NCBI GenBank assembly: GCA_002471185.1
Contig: DKPL01000017.1
Span: 4,392 to 50,317 of the forward strand
From: Bacteroides sp. UBA7335
GTDB taxonomy: Bacteria; Bacteroidota; Bacteroidia; Bacteroidales; Bacteroidaceae
Length of the DNA stretch: 45,926 nt
Direction of reading: 5' to 3'
Part shown: positions 8,632 to 17,520 of the stretch, piece after piece
Layout of the letters: the number at the start of each line of letters is the position of its first letter
Numbering within the stretch: position 1 is the stretch's first letter
Translations under genes and position numbers: made by a program
The notes under the pieces: model-generated
Seen by the model: the letters and a program-made list of their open reading frames with translations, nothing else
The model's database searches: none
What the model was told of the DNA's origin: nothing

Positions 8632-9357
8632 TTATTTATTGTACGATAGAAGCTCACGTGGTTGCTGAGAAAGAATATTAGTTTTAGCCATATAGTCTTT
8701 ATTATCAGCATAAATAAATAGTACACTTCCATCTTTTATTGTATTTATGATTGGTTTTGTAATACTCAATGGCAATGCAGGACAACCAAGACTTCTTCCT
8801 AGCCTGCCATTAGCAGAAATAAGTGCTGGATTTGCATAAGCTGCCCCGTGCATCACGATAGCTCGTTCGCGAGCTTTGTCATTTATACCATTCTCAAGTC
8901 CTTCGAGAATAAGCGAATATCCATTCTTTCCTTGATATGTACCTTCGGTTAAATAAAAGCCTAAAGAGCTCTGAAACGAACCTACTTTATTTGAAAAAGA
9001 GGTTGCATAGTTCTCGCCGCTATTGCGTCCATGAGAAACAACCGAATGATATAGCATCTTCTTATTTTTCATATCAAACACATACAAGCGTTTCTCAGTC
9101 GAAGGTTTGGTAAAATCAATTAGTGTCAGAATTTCTTTATTTTTATTTTCAATTCTGTTGTATCCTTCAAATGCATGTTTAAAGGCTGTGTACCCTACAA
9201 TCCCTCCCAAGTTCATCTCTTCGTACAGCTGTTCGTAAGTGGTAGAACTAGTTGTGTTCGAAACCTCATCTACCTTTGTTGTTTGAGTAGGGACCGATGC
9301 TTCAAAAAAAGGAATAATTAGTAATAGTAAAAATAAAATGCTTTTGTACATAAACAA
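8632..9357 (-). CDS. murein L,D-transpeptidase catalytic domain family protein (YkuD_2 type)
   Basis: 241 residues with an N-terminal hydrophobic signal segment (4-20), then a domain with the features of the YkuD_2 subgroup. The catalytic stretch holds VMHGAAYA (168-175) and RSLGCPALP (188-196), giving H170 and the presumed nucleophile C192. Classical L,D-transpeptidases crosslink or modify peptidoglycan stem peptides in the periplasm; whether this branch is transpeptidase, hydrolase or other is not known. An alternative start codon is the second Met (9351). A promoter-like TTTG-N18-TACCTTTA lies upstream, and argF' follows after 18 bases. Confidence 0.85.
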   Translation of the reverse strand: MFMYKSILFLLLLIIPFFEASVPTQTTKVDEVSNTTSSTTYEQLYEEMNLGGIVGYTAFKHAFEGYNRIENKNKEILTLIDFTKPSTEKRLYVFDMKNKKMLYHSVVSHGRNSGENYATSFSNKVGSFQSSLGFYLTEGTYQGKNGYSLILEGLENGINDKARERAIVMHGAAYANPALISANGRLGRSLGCPALPLSITKPIINTIKDGSVLFIYADNKDYMAKTNILSQQPRELLSYNK

Positions 9358-9377
9358 TTTGGTTAATTCGTCGAATG

Positions 9378-9407
9378 TAAAGGTAGTCTATTTAACTAAA
9401 CATCAAA
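9378..9407 (-). promoter_or_regulatory. Bacteroidetes-type promoter for the L,D-transpeptidase/argF' unit
   Basis: On the minus strand TTTG (9404-9407) is followed after 18 bases by TACCTTTA (9378-9385), seven of eight matches to TAnnTTTG. It lies about 20 bases before the start codon. Confidence 0.5.
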
Positions 9408-9494
9408 TGAAAACCAACACAAAATTCAGATTATATTTATAGTTTTAACAAGTTACAATTATCTGATTAGAAGTATCTAAAGGAATATTTATTA

Positions 9495-9540
9495 AAAAGA
9501 AAAGCGTGTCATCTCTCCACAAGCGAAGAAACAACACGCA
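9495..9540 (-). terminator. probable terminator of the exporter operon
   Basis: GCGTGT (9504-9509) and ACACGC (9534-9539) pair, with an A-rich run at 9494-9503 that reads as a T tract on the minus strand. The stem is short and the loop long, so this is moderate evidence. Confidence 0.5.
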
Positions 9541-9559
9541 GACACACACAAGTTATGAA

Positions 9560-10870
9560 TTAATGAATCTGTATTCCTTTGTAAAAATCGAGCACTTTGA
9601 CACTAAACAAATATCCAAATTTAGCTTGTACTTGGTCGGCCTCAGCCTTAGCTAAGTTTTGTTTTGCTTCGTCATACTGCAACAGTGTTGCTTTACCATT
9701 GTCAAACTTCTCGCTAATAAGTTGAAAAGCTATACGATTGGCATCCACGGCTACCAAGCTACTGTTGTATTTACTTTCAGCAGCAACAGCATTATACCAA
9801 GCCTGTTGTATTTCTTTATAAAGCACTTTTTTAGCATTATCTAGTTCAAGTGCCAAACTCTGTTGTTGAAGCCTTGCCGTACGTACGCGATTTCTAGTAG
9901 TAAAACGGTTAAATAAAGGTATGCTTAAATTAAACCCTGCATATTTATTTAAGTTATTCTTTAGTTGCTTGCCAAAAGCATCAGCAGAAACACCCGCAAG
10001 GGTATAATAGCTTGTAGACAAGTCGGCACTAAAAGATAGTTGTGGATAATAAGCACTTTGAGCAATTCGAATACTCTTTTCACTACTAGTCAAACGATAT
10101 TGAGCAGCTTTTATCTCAGGTTTATTACCCAATGCTTCGGTATAGATAGCATCAGGAGGAGTTAGTGGTGTAAAGTCAGGCAATGCCTCTGAAGTGTCAA
10201 GTACAAAACCTTCGGGAGTAGGAAGTTCTAGTAACTGACTCAAATCGAGCAGTGCTAATTGATAATTATTACTCGCTTGCACAGCATTCATCTCATCTTG
10301 CGCCACACGAGCTTTTGCCTCAGCCACCTCGGCAGGAGCAGCCTTACCAACTTCAAGCATGGTTTGCAAGCGACGGTATTGAGAAGTGCTTAACTCCACT
10401 TGCTTTAAAGCCACTTGATGAATTTCAAAGTTTGAGAGAACTTGCAAGTAAGCAGAGGCAACATTGATTGAGATGTCTTCTTTTATTTTATTCAAATCTT
10501 CAATGGCTGCCTTAAAGGCTAGTTTGGTATAGGCATACTGATTGGGTATCTGCAAACCGGTAAATAGAGGAACACTCGTCCCTACTCGTAGTGAAGTGCT
10601 TGAACTATGCGTATCATTATAAGAGTTGTCTACCGGAGAAGGAGCACGTCCCCAGCTCCACCCTTGTCCAGCCGACCCATTAAGATTGGGCAGTCTACTC
10701 CATTTTGCCGTATTCACATCAATGGCTGATTGTTCTACCGCATTAGCCCTTTGCTTTATTGTGATACTATTTTCAATGGCATAGTCAATACATTGTCGGA
10801 GTGTCCATTGCTGTTGTGCCTGCATAGGCAAAGCGAGCAAAAGAGCATATATCAAATTATACTTTTTCAT
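9560..10870 (-). CDS. TolC-family outer-membrane efflux protein
   Basis: 436 residues: signal peptide (1-18, ending MQAQ) followed by two repeats of the outer-membrane-factor fold. Each repeat has a long heptad-rich helical stretch (for example LSTSQYRRLQTMLEVGKAAP and the C-terminal KFDNGKATLLQYDEAKQNLAKAE) and beta segments that would form the trimeric barrel. WTLRQCIDYAIENS near the start is typical of this family. It is the last gene of a five-gene exporter operon, 39 bases after the adaptor, and would give the complex its exit duct. Confidence 0.93.
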   Translation of the reverse strand: MKKYNLIYALLLALPMQAQQQWTLRQCIDYAIENSITIKQRANAVEQSAIDVNTAKWSRLPNLNGSAGQGWSWGRAPSPVDNSYNDTHSSSTSLRVGTSVPLFTGLQIPNQYAYTKLAFKAAIEDLNKIKEDISINVASAYLQVLSNFEIHQVALKQVELSTSQYRRLQTMLEVGKAAPAEVAEAKARVAQDEMNAVQASNNYQLALLDLSQLLELPTPEGFVLDTSEALPDFTPLTPPDAIYTEALGNKPEIKAAQYRLTSSEKSIRIAQSAYYPQLSFSADLSTSYYTLAGVSADAFGKQLKNNLNKYAGFNLSIPLFNRFTTRNRVRTARLQQQSLALELDNAKKVLYKEIQQAWYNAVAAESKYNSSLVAVDANRIAFQLISEKFDNGKATLLQYDEAKQNLAKAEADQVQAKFGYLFSVKVLDFYKGIQIH

Positions 10871-10909
10871 TTTAGTTGATATTCAGTTATGATTTGTAAA
10901 CTCAAATAT

Positions 10910-12007
10910 TTATCCTTTTTTTTCGGTACCACGCAGTTTATCAGTCGCAGAAACGCCTTCTTTGATTTCTATTTTGATACCATCACTCATACCCGTTACC
11001 ACCGGTTGACGACGGAAAGTTTGCACCGGAACTGAATCTGTGAGAACTTGAACAAAGGTTGAGTCTCCGCTAAACTCAATTACTCCCTCGGGCACAGTCA
11101 ACACATTGGCTGCACGTTGCAACACAATCTCAGCATTGGCAGAGTATCCAGAACGAATCACTACAGTATCCGGAACAATAACAGCCGCTTTTATTTCAAA
11201 CTGATTAGCTCCATTTTCTTCTACTCCTTTGGGAGAGATATATTCTAGATTGGCTGCAAATGTTAGATTCTGCAAAGCACCCAAAGTTAGCTTAATGGGC
11301 ATACCATTATGCAATCTACCAACCTCGGTCTCATCAATTTTCCCTTTAAAAATAAGATCGTTCATATTGGCAACGGTTGCAATGGTTGTACCATCATTAA
11401 AGGTATTACTCATAATAACCGAATTACCAGCTTTAACAGGTACATCAAGAATGAGTCCATCAATAGTAGAACGAATTAGAGTACTCGATAGCGACGCACT
11501 ATTTTTAGTAATACCCTCCTTTATAATTTCGAGAGCATCCTTAGCAGTTTGCAGCTCCTCACGAGATTGTTTATAACTGATTTCACTCTTCTCAAATTCT
11601 TCTTTACTAATGAGTTTATCTTTATATAGCTTTTGCGAACGATTATAATCTGTCTCAGCCTGAGTTGCATTAATCTCTGCAAGTCTCACACGGCTTTCTG
11701 CTGAGTTCACTTGTCCCAATTCAGGAATAACCTTTACTTTGGCTATCACTTCTCCTTTACGAATACTTTGTCCGGCCTCTTTATAAACCACATCCACAAT
11801 GCCCGAGATTTGCGGTTTAATTAAGATTTCATCACGCGGTTCTACCTTACCGGTAGCCACCGTACTTTTTTCTAAGTCTGACACCTCAGGTGATACGAGT
11901 TCATATACAATAACTTTAGGTTTAGACTTCTGATAGAGAAATACAAAGGTTCCTACCAAGATGATGGCTACGATAACCAATAGTGCGATTTTAAAGAACT
12001 TTTTCAT
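10910..12007 (-). CDS. periplasmic adaptor (membrane fusion protein, MacA-like)
   Basis: 365 residues with one N-terminal membrane anchor (about 6-26) and the hairpin, lipoyl and barrel order of RND/ABC adaptors. The first lipoyl half is KPQISGIVDVVYKEAGQSI (about 66-84), followed by an alpha-hairpin (about 95-165, rich in Glu, Lys and Ala) and the second lipoyl half ILDVPVKAGNSVI. It would bridge the two permeases in the inner membrane and the TolC-type protein. It sits between the permease and outer-membrane genes, the usual order in MacAB-like sets. Confidence 0.92.
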   Translation of the reverse strand: MKKFFKIALLVIVAIILVGTFVFLYQKSKPKVIVYELVSPEVSDLEKSTVATGKVEPRDEILIKPQISGIVDVVYKEAGQSIRKGEVIAKVKVIPELGQVNSAESRVRLAEINATQAETDYNRSQKLYKDKLISKEEFEKSEISYKQSREELQTAKDALEIIKEGITKNSASLSSTLIRSTIDGLILDVPVKAGNSVIMSNTFNDGTTIATVANMNDLIFKGKIDETEVGRLHNGMPIKLTLGALQNLTFAANLEYISPKGVEENGANQFEIKAAVIVPDTVVIRSGYSANAEIVLQRAANVLTVPEGVIEFSGDSTFVQVLTDSVPVQTFRRQPVVTGMSDGIKIEIKEGVSATDKLRGTEKKG

Positions 12008-12066
12008 ATCAATTTATATTTATTTTTTATATTATATACGTAAATAATCTCTGCATACTATAACCA

Positions 12067-13311
12067 CTACTCATCACGAATGGCTTCGATAGGTTTAATG
12101 GCCATCGCACGATAAGCAGGGGCCAACCCTGCCAGCACCCCTAATGCGATAAGCAATGCACAAGTACCAATGGCAGCCCAGAAAGAAACTTGAAAAGCAT
12201 ATACCCTACCCGTATCGGTAGTGGTAGCCATTTCAACACCTTGCAACACTAGTACAGCAAAAGTTATTCCTGCCATACCCGCAACAGTAGTCAGTACAAT
12301 ACTCTCGGATAAAATCTGTTGCAATATATCTTGTGGTCGTGCTCCGATAGCGCGTCGAATACCAATTTCAGTGGTACGTTCTTTTACTGTCACCATCATA
12401 ATATTAGATACCCCAATGGCTCCGGCTAGCAATGTTCCCAATCCTACCATCCAAATTAGTATTCGTATACCCTTAAACAAGTTATCCATCATCGAAAACA
12501 TCGCTTCGGTGTTGAGTAGCATTATGGCTTGTTTATCATCAGGAGATATCAGATGAGCTTCCTTAATAATGCCTTCGACTTTAGCTTGAATATCTGATAT
12601 TTTTATCCCAGGTTTTACGGTAAAGCAAACCAGCTCTATATCACGACCAACATTGTAGGCACGTTGCATTGTAGTGAAAGGCAAAATAATACTCTCAGCA
12701 TTATTGCCTTGTATATTAATATTTCCATTCGATTCGGTCACCCCAATAACCCGGTAGTAGATTCCATCAACCTTCACATATTTACCCAATGGGTCATCAC
12801 TTTTATCAAATAGATTCTCATAAATTCGCTTTCCTAGAACACAGACCTTACGACCTTCTTTTATATCAACATCATTAATAAATCTACCCATTAATAAATC
12901 TTGCTGTTCAATATTATTATACACAGGATAAAGTCCTTTTACTATGGTAGTTGCTTTTTTATCTTGATAGACTGCATTTTTATTCCATCGAGTTAAAGTA
13001 GCAGTAATCACATCCATTTCCTGAACACCATTACGCAGTCGTTCAATATCATCTAAGTTCATTGTCCACCAGCGACCTTTACGAAAACCTTTATAAGCTT
13101 CGCCAGTACTTTGTGGCCATAAAAAACCAGAATTTGTAGCAAAGCCATCAAACTGTGCTTGCATCATTTCTTGCATACCCTGACCTCCTCCAATGAGTGT
13201 CACTAGCATAAAGATGCCCCAAAACACTCCAAAAGCGGTAAGAAAGCTGCGTGTCTTATTACGTGTGATGGTAATAAGAATTTCTTCGAATATATCTCTA
13301 TCAAATTTCAT
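12067..13311 (-). CDS. ABC transporter permease, MacB/FtsX type (second)
   Basis: 414 residues with the MacB layout but no ATPase domain. A cytoplasmic N-terminus and TM1 (about 20-42) are followed by a large periplasmic domain (about 45-270) and three C-terminal TM segments. The FtsX signature is GVSNIMMVTVKERTTEIGIRRA at about residues 299-320, and the C-terminus has PIEAIRDE. It pairs with the next permease six bases upstream, so a heterodimer is likely. Such exporters move lipids, peptides or drugs, driven by the separate ATPase; the substrate cannot be told from sequence. Confidence 0.9.
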   Translation of the reverse strand: MKFDRDIFEEILITITRNKTRSFLTAFGVFWGIFMLVTLIGGGQGMQEMMQAQFDGFATNSGFLWPQSTGEAYKGFRKGRWWTMNLDDIERLRNGVQEMDVITATLTRWNKNAVYQDKKATTIVKGLYPVYNNIEQQDLLMGRFINDVDIKEGRKVCVLGKRIYENLFDKSDDPLGKYVKVDGIYYRVIGVTESNGNINIQGNNAESIILPFTTMQRAYNVGRDIELVCFTVKPGIKISDIQAKVEGIIKEAHLISPDDKQAIMLLNTEAMFSMMDNLFKGIRILIWMVGLGTLLAGAIGVSNIMMVTVKERTTEIGIRRAIGARPQDILQQILSESIVLTTVAGMAGITFAVLVLQGVEMATTTDTGRVYAFQVSFWAAIGTCALLIALGVLAGLAPAYRAMAIKPIEAIRDE

Positions 13312-13317
13312 AATCTT

Positions 13318-14577
13318 TTAATCTGCTCTAAGTGCTTCAATAGGACGAATGCGAACCGCCTTGCGAGCGGGAAAGAAACCGGCCAATGTGCCAGCTATAA
13401 CCAAAGTAAGCGTTGCTTGAATCGCAATACTTAAATCGACAGTAGGATCAGAAAACACAGTCGAGCTCCACATACCATTATCCATAGTTTGGTTACCAAA
13501 CGCTGCATTCATCCATTCAGTTACCCCAATGCCTGCCACCATACCGATGTATCCAAAAAAGGTAGTTATTACGATACTTTCTACAACAATAAGCAGCAAG
13601 ATAGAACTTGGCTTTGCCCCCAATGCTTTACGAATACCAAATTCGCGTGTGCGCTCTTTTACTGTTATAAGCATAATGTTAGATACTCCAACAATGCCGC
13701 TCAACAAAGTAAAAATACCAATAACCCAAATTGCTGTACGCAAAATATTCATCGCACCCTGGCTTTGTAGGTATTGTGTGAAGCGGTTCCACATCCACAG
13801 TGAGCTTTTATCAGTAGGATCAAAGCGATGGTTGCTTCCCATCATTTTACGAAACTGTTCTTCAAAATTTTCATTAGCTTGTTCAGATTCTAAATTCTTG
13901 GTGGAGAACACAAAATTATGCAACTTGTCACCTTTACCATAGATTGTTTGTAGTGTAGAAAAAGGAATTAGTACATCATTATCAGCACTACTAGCATCAT
14001 CTGTATAAAGACCTACTACTTGAAAAGCAATTCCATTGATATTGATGAACTGCCCGATAGGTTCAGTATGAGTTTTTTCAAAAAGAACTTCCGCAGTCCG
14101 TCTATGTAAAATAGCAACTTTACGGCGCTGTTCTAAATCAATATTATTAATAAAGCGTCCGGCATAATGTTTCTGCGATTCCATTTCTAAATAGTTAGGA
14201 TAAACACCTGTCAAACCTACATTCACATACTCTTTGCCGAAGCTTATATTTTGTGAGCCTTGATAAACAGTAGCTCCCATCGTGATGATATTGTCTTCGA
14301 AGTTTTGTTGAGTAGAACTAAGATCACGATTATCAAATTGAATGCGACGCCCTTCTTTCAATCCATCAAATGATTTGGTAGTACGTCCGGGGAATATTTT
14401 AATTGAGTTGTAGGCTCGTTGTTTTGAATCTTTTTCAAAAGCATGTATTATCCCATTACCGGCACCCAGTAACACAATAAGCATAAAGATTCCCCAAGCA
14501 ATGGCAAATCCAGTAAGACTGGTACGAAGTTTATTTCGCTTTACCGTGCTGTATATTTCCTGCCAAAGGTCAATCAT
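13318..14577 (-). CDS. ABC transporter permease, MacB/FtsX type (first)
   Basis: 419 residues with the same architecture as its downstream neighbour: TM1 (about 20-42), a periplasmic MacB_PCD domain, then three TM segments after about residue 285. GVSNIMLITVKERTREFGIRKA is the FtsX motif and PIEALRAD closes the protein. The two permeases are clearly paralogous but divergent in the periplasmic part, which suggests an asymmetric dimer. It lies 32 bases after the ATPase gene and six bases before the second permease. Confidence 0.9.
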   Translation of the reverse strand: MIDLWQEIYSTVKRNKLRTSLTGFAIAWGIFMLIVLLGAGNGIIHAFEKDSKQRAYNSIKIFPGRTTKSFDGLKEGRRIQFDNRDLSSTQQNFEDNIITMGATVYQGSQNISFGKEYVNVGLTGVYPNYLEMESQKHYAGRFINNIDLEQRRKVAILHRRTAEVLFEKTHTEPIGQFININGIAFQVVGLYTDDASSADNDVLIPFSTLQTIYGKGDKLHNFVFSTKNLESEQANENFEEQFRKMMGSNHRFDPTDKSSLWMWNRFTQYLQSQGAMNILRTAIWVIGIFTLLSGIVGVSNIMLITVKERTREFGIRKALGAKPSSILLLIVVESIVITTFFGYIGMVAGIGVTEWMNAAFGNQTMDNGMWSSTVFSDPTVDLSIAIQATLTLVIAGTLAGFFPARKAVRIRPIEALRAD

Positions 14578-14609
14578 ATTTTTAAGTGGTTAGAAGTATT
14601 GTATAAATA

Positions 14610-15326
14610 TTATTTCATAAATCCATTGACACCAAACGGCGAAGCATCATGGTTCAGATTCTCTTCGATACGCTCAATTACTCCATCTTTGATGTGTACT
14701 ATTTTATCGGTTTGATTGGCTACTCCACTTTCGTGAGTCACAACAACAATCGTCATTCCATTTGTGTGAAGTTCTTTAAGAATCTGCATCACTTCCACCG
14801 ATGTTTTACTATCAAGAGCTCCAGTAGGTTCATCGGCCAATATAATATCAGGTTTTGAAATTAATGCCCGTGCAATAGCCACACGCTGTTTCTGTCCTCC
14901 ACTCATTTCATTTGGCATATGGTGTGCCCACTCTTTCAGTCCAAGTCTATCTAGATATTCCAAGGCTAATGCATTGCGTTTTTTCCGAGGAACACCTTGA
15001 TAAAAAAGTGGTAAGGCTACATTTTCAACAGCATTCTTAAAAGAGATTAAGTTGAACGACTGAAAGATAAAGCCTATCATACGATTGCGGTATTCGGCAG
15101 CTTTGGTTTCACTCAAGTTCTTTATCAAAGTTCCATTTAAGTAATATTCGCCAGAATCATAATTATCAAGAATGCCTAAAATATTTAAAAGAGTGGACTT
15201 TCCGGAACCGGACGATCCCATAATTGAAACGAATTCTCCTTTAGCAATATCTAGATTGATGCCTTTGAGTACATGAAGCGGTGCTCCATTATAATAGGTC
15301 TTATTAACGTCTTTAAGGTGTATCAC
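14610..15326 (-). CDS. ABC transporter ATP-binding protein (MacB/LolD type), GTG start
   Basis: 238 residues with a complete nucleotide-binding domain: Walker A GSSGSGKS (37-44), Q-loop Q89, signature MSGGQKQR (141-148), Walker B IILADE (161-166) and the D-loop ALDS. A short tail (HDASPFGVNGFMK) follows the domain. No ATG gives the full family N-terminus; an in-frame TGA lies two codons upstream of the GTG at 15324-15326. That GTG encodes the first residue of the expected M-I-H-L-K-D start, so translation almost certainly begins there. It energises the two permeases that follow, and it heads the operon. Confidence 0.93.
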   Translation of the reverse strand: MIHLKDVNKTYYNGAPLHVLKGINLDIAKGEFVSIMGSSGSGKSTLLNILGILDNYDSGEYYLNGTLIKNLSETKAAEYRNRMIGFIFQSFNLISFKNAVENVALPLFYQGVPRKKRNALALEYLDRLGLKEWAHHMPNEMSGGQKQRVAIARALISKPDIILADEPTGALDSKTSVEVMQILKELHTNGMTIVVVTHESGVANQTDKIVHIKDGVIERIEENLNHDASPFGVNGFMK

Positions 15327-15426
15327 AATTCACAGGATTTATGTTTATTTTTCTTATAATTTTATTTATTAGACGATGATATACTATCAAAAGTTGCATA
15401 AGCCCTAAACTTTTTTTTAAAAAGAT

Positions 15427-15457
15427 TTTGTAGACTCATACATCTTTGCGTAATTTG
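15427..15457 (+). promoter_or_regulatory. candidate promoter for the ROK kinase gene
   Basis: TTTG at 15427-15430 is followed after 20 bases by TAATTTG, one base short of TAnnTTTG. An alternative, CATCTTTG at 15441-15448, has one mismatch and no TTTG at the right distance. Either would give a short leader before 15502. Confidence 0.35.
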
Positions 15458-15501
15458 TAATCTATATTACTAAATAAACTAACCCTTTTAAACAACAGAA
15501 A

Positions 15502-16479
15502 ATGAATTCTTACATGGAAAAACCCTACGTAGTAGGTATTGATATAGGCGGCACTAACACTGTCTTCGGCATTGTTGACGCACGCGGAACTATTATTTCA
15601 AATGGATCGGTTAAAACACAAGCATATACAACCATCGAAGAGTATGTAGATGAAGTATGTAAAAGTCTTCTTCCACTTATTATTGCTCAAGGTGGTGTAG
15701 AAAAAATAAAAGGAATCGGTATTGGAGCTCCTAATGGTAACTACTACAGTGGTACTATTGAGTTTGCACCAAATCTTCCTTGGAAAGGCATTATCCCATT
15801 GGCTGCTATGTTCGAAGAACGTTTGGGCATTCCTACAGCCTTAACCAATGATGCTAATGCGGCTGCTGTAGGCGAAATGACTTATGGTGCTGCACGTGGC
15901 ATGAAAGAGTTTATCATGATTACCCTAGGTACCGGAGTAGGTAGTGGTATTGTTATCAACGGTCAGGTAGTTTATGGACACGATGGTTTTGCAGGCGAAC
16001 TAGGACACGTTATCGTACGTCGTGGAACAGGTCGTTTATGTGGATGTGGCCGTCATGGTTGTTTAGAGACTTACTGTTCGGCTACGGGAGTAGCTCGCAC
16101 AGCTCGCGAACTACTTGCTGCTCGCACTGACAAGAGCTTATTGAGAGAGATTCCAGCTGAAAACATTACCTCTAAAGATGTATACGAAGCAGCAATAAAA
16201 GGCGATAAGATGGCTCAAGAGATTTTCGAGTTTACCGGAACTATTCTTGGTGAAGCATTGGCTGACTTTATTGCCTTCTCAAGTCCTGAGGCTATCGTTC
16301 TTTTTGGTGGTTTAGCGAAATCGGGTGATTACATCATGCACCCTATTCAAAAAGCGATTGACGACAATGTATTAGCAATTTACAAAGGAAAAACCAAATT
16401 ATTGGTTTCTGAATTGAAAGATTCTGATGCAGCAGTGTTGGGTGCTAGCGCATTGGCATGGGAGTTGAAAGATTTATAA
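15502..16479 (+). CDS. ROK-family sugar kinase (glucokinase type)
   Basis: 325 residues. The N-terminal phosphate-binding loop is VGIDIGGTNT (11-20), the catalytic aspartate is D117 in TNDANAA, and the ROK zinc site is complete: H169 in GELGHV plus C180, C182 and C187 in CGCGRHGCLE. ROK kinases phosphorylate glucose, GlcNAc, mannose or related sugars at C6. B. fragilis RokA, a hexokinase of this family, is a reasonable comparison, but orthology cannot be shown here. The start could be the Met at 15514, which begins EKPYVVGID. It is monocistronic, with its own terminator, and diverges from the exporter operon. Confidence 0.92.
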   Translation: MNSYMEKPYVVGIDIGGTNTVFGIVDARGTIISNGSVKTQAYTTIEEYVDEVCKSLLPLIIAQGGVEKIKGIGIGAPNGNYYSGTIEFAPNLPWKGIIPLAAMFEERLGIPTALTNDANAAAVGEMTYGAARGMKEFIMITLGTGVGSGIVINGQVVYGHDGFAGELGHVIVRRGTGRLCGCGRHGCLETYCSATGVARTARELLAARTDKSLLREIPAENITSKDVYEAAIKGDKMAQEIFEFTGTILGEALADFIAFSSPEAIVLFGGLAKSGDYIMHPIQKAIDDNVLAIYKGKTKLLVSELKDSDAAVLGASALAWELKDL

Positions 16480-16504
16480 TCTGAAATACAATAATATAAC
16501 AAAG

Positions 16505-16541
16505 GAAGGGTAGATAATTGTAGTTATCTGCCCTTCTTTTT
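16505..16541 (+). terminator. terminator of the ROK kinase gene
   Basis: GAAGGGTAGATAA (16505-16517) pairs with TTATCTGCCCTTC (16524-16536) over 13 positions with one wobble, followed by five T. Confidence 0.92.
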
Positions 16542-16696
16542 AGCTTAAAGAAGAAACAGTTCAGTTATTATTCTTGGAGATAATCATTACGCATATAGCA
16601 TCATCACTTTATAAAGATAGAGCCTAACATCATCTACCCTTCTGAATGTAGCTCTAAATGACTTCAGTTTGCGTTGAAAAATAGGTTTCCACTTGC

Positions 16697-16762
16697 TTCC
16701 AAAGGCTTGGAACTATGCTTCCAATAGTTCGGAACGACAGTTTCAAAGGCTTGAAACTACTG
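16697..16762. repeat. three-unit 22-base palindromic tandem array (type B)
   Basis: Units begin at 16697, 16719 and 16741. Each is TTYCAA-N4-TTGRAA-like (the middle one is degenerate: TTCC-N8-GGAA) plus six spacer bases. A possible decayed fourth unit lies just before (16675-16696). The same architecture recurs at 31099-31164. Confidence 0.85.
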
Positions 16763-16949
16763 GAACACTTCCTTCTTTACCTATAGGCCATGCAAGCTAG
16801 CGACATATTTTTTTTGAGCGCACCCACCAGGTTTTCTGCCTGACTCACATATCGTTAAAACCCCAACTTTACAAACTGAGCCGAAGAAATACAGTTAACC
16901 CTTGTATTGGGAACAGACCGATATTTCGATGCAAGTCTTCTGCATAAAC

Positions 16950-16980
16950 AAAAAAAAAGAAGACTCCATAAGGAATCTTC
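16950..16980 (-). terminator. terminator of rplS
   Basis: GAAGACTCC (16959-16967) and GGAATCTTC (16972-16980) pair with one wobble around a four-base loop. Nine A at 16950-16958 give a strong T tract on the minus strand. Confidence 0.93.
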
Positions 16981-17008
16981 TCTTTTTATCTCGAAACAGA
17001 GTTTGCGA

Positions 17009-17368
17009 TTACTTCGCGATGTTAACTCTTTTTTCTTTGATTCTAGCTTTCTTACCAGTAAGAGCACGCAAATAGTACAATTTAGCGCGACGAACTTTAC
17101 CAATTTTGTTCACTTCGATGCTATCGATAGCAGGTGATTCGATTGGGAAAATTCTTTCTACACCTACTGTTCCTGACATCTTACGTACAGTAAAGCGTTT
17201 CTTTTCGCCGTGACCAGCGATTTTGATAACAACACCACGGTACAACTGTACACGCTCTTTGTTACCCTCGATAATACGATATGCTACAGTGATAGTATCA
17301 CCAGCTTTAAACTTTGGGTGTTGTTTGCCTGTAGCAAATGCTTCTTCTGCAATTTTAATTAAATCCAT
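17009..17368 (-). CDS. rplS: 50S ribosomal protein L19
   Basis: 119 residues, the normal size for L19. KFKAGDTITVAYRIIEGNKERVQ, split here around its hinge, is followed by YRGVVIKIAG, FTVRKMSGTVGVERIFPI and the closing GKVRRAKLYYLR, all typical of the family. L19 lies at the interface of the 30S and 50S subunits. It is transcribed alone from a good promoter (17452-17482) with a strong terminator downstream, and the reading frame is intact. Confidence 0.98.
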   Translation of the reverse strand: MDLIKIAEEAFATGKQHPKFKAGDTITVAYRIIEGNKERVQLYRGVVIKIAGHGEKKRFTVRKMSGTVGVERIFPIESPAIDSIEVNKIGKVRRAKLYYLRALTGKKARIKEKRVNIAK

Positions 17369-17451
17369 TTTTTGCTATTATTAAATTGTTTATCGTTACA
17401 ACGCAACATATCAAGCAACACTCTCTTGACAGCGATTGCGCGAAAGCGGTG

Positions 17452-17482
17452 CAAAGTAACGAATTTATTAGCAATCTACAAA
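17452..17482 (-). promoter_or_regulatory. rplS promoter
   Basis: On the minus strand TTTG (17479-17482) is followed after exactly 19 bases by TTACTTTG (17452-17459), one mismatch to TAnnTTTG, then CACC. The leader to rplS would be about 75 bases. Confidence 0.65.
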
Positions 17483-17491
17483 CTATTTTAC

Positions 17492-17499
17492 TACATTTG
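17492..17499 (+). promoter_or_regulatory. -7 element upstream of the peptidoglycan-salvage cluster
   Basis: TACATTTG is a perfect TAnnTTTG match 21 bases before the start at 17521. No TTTG lies at the expected distance upstream. It sits next to the -33 element of the divergent rplS promoter. Confidence 0.5.
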
Positions 17500-17520
17500 T
17501 AGCAATATAATCAAACGTAT

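Larger units (their letters stand above)
16480..17008. other. convergent intergenic region with two terminators and a 22-base palindrome array
   Basis: 529 bases between the ROK gene (+) and rplS (-). It holds a terminator for each gene (16505-16541 and 16950-16980) and an array of three 22-base palindromic units (16697-16762). The rest, 16763-16949, shows no recognisable gene or motif. Confidence 0.75.

Noticed and set aside
16855..17137. Short frames over the rplS end on both strands
   Set aside because: They are shadows of rplS or its terminator.
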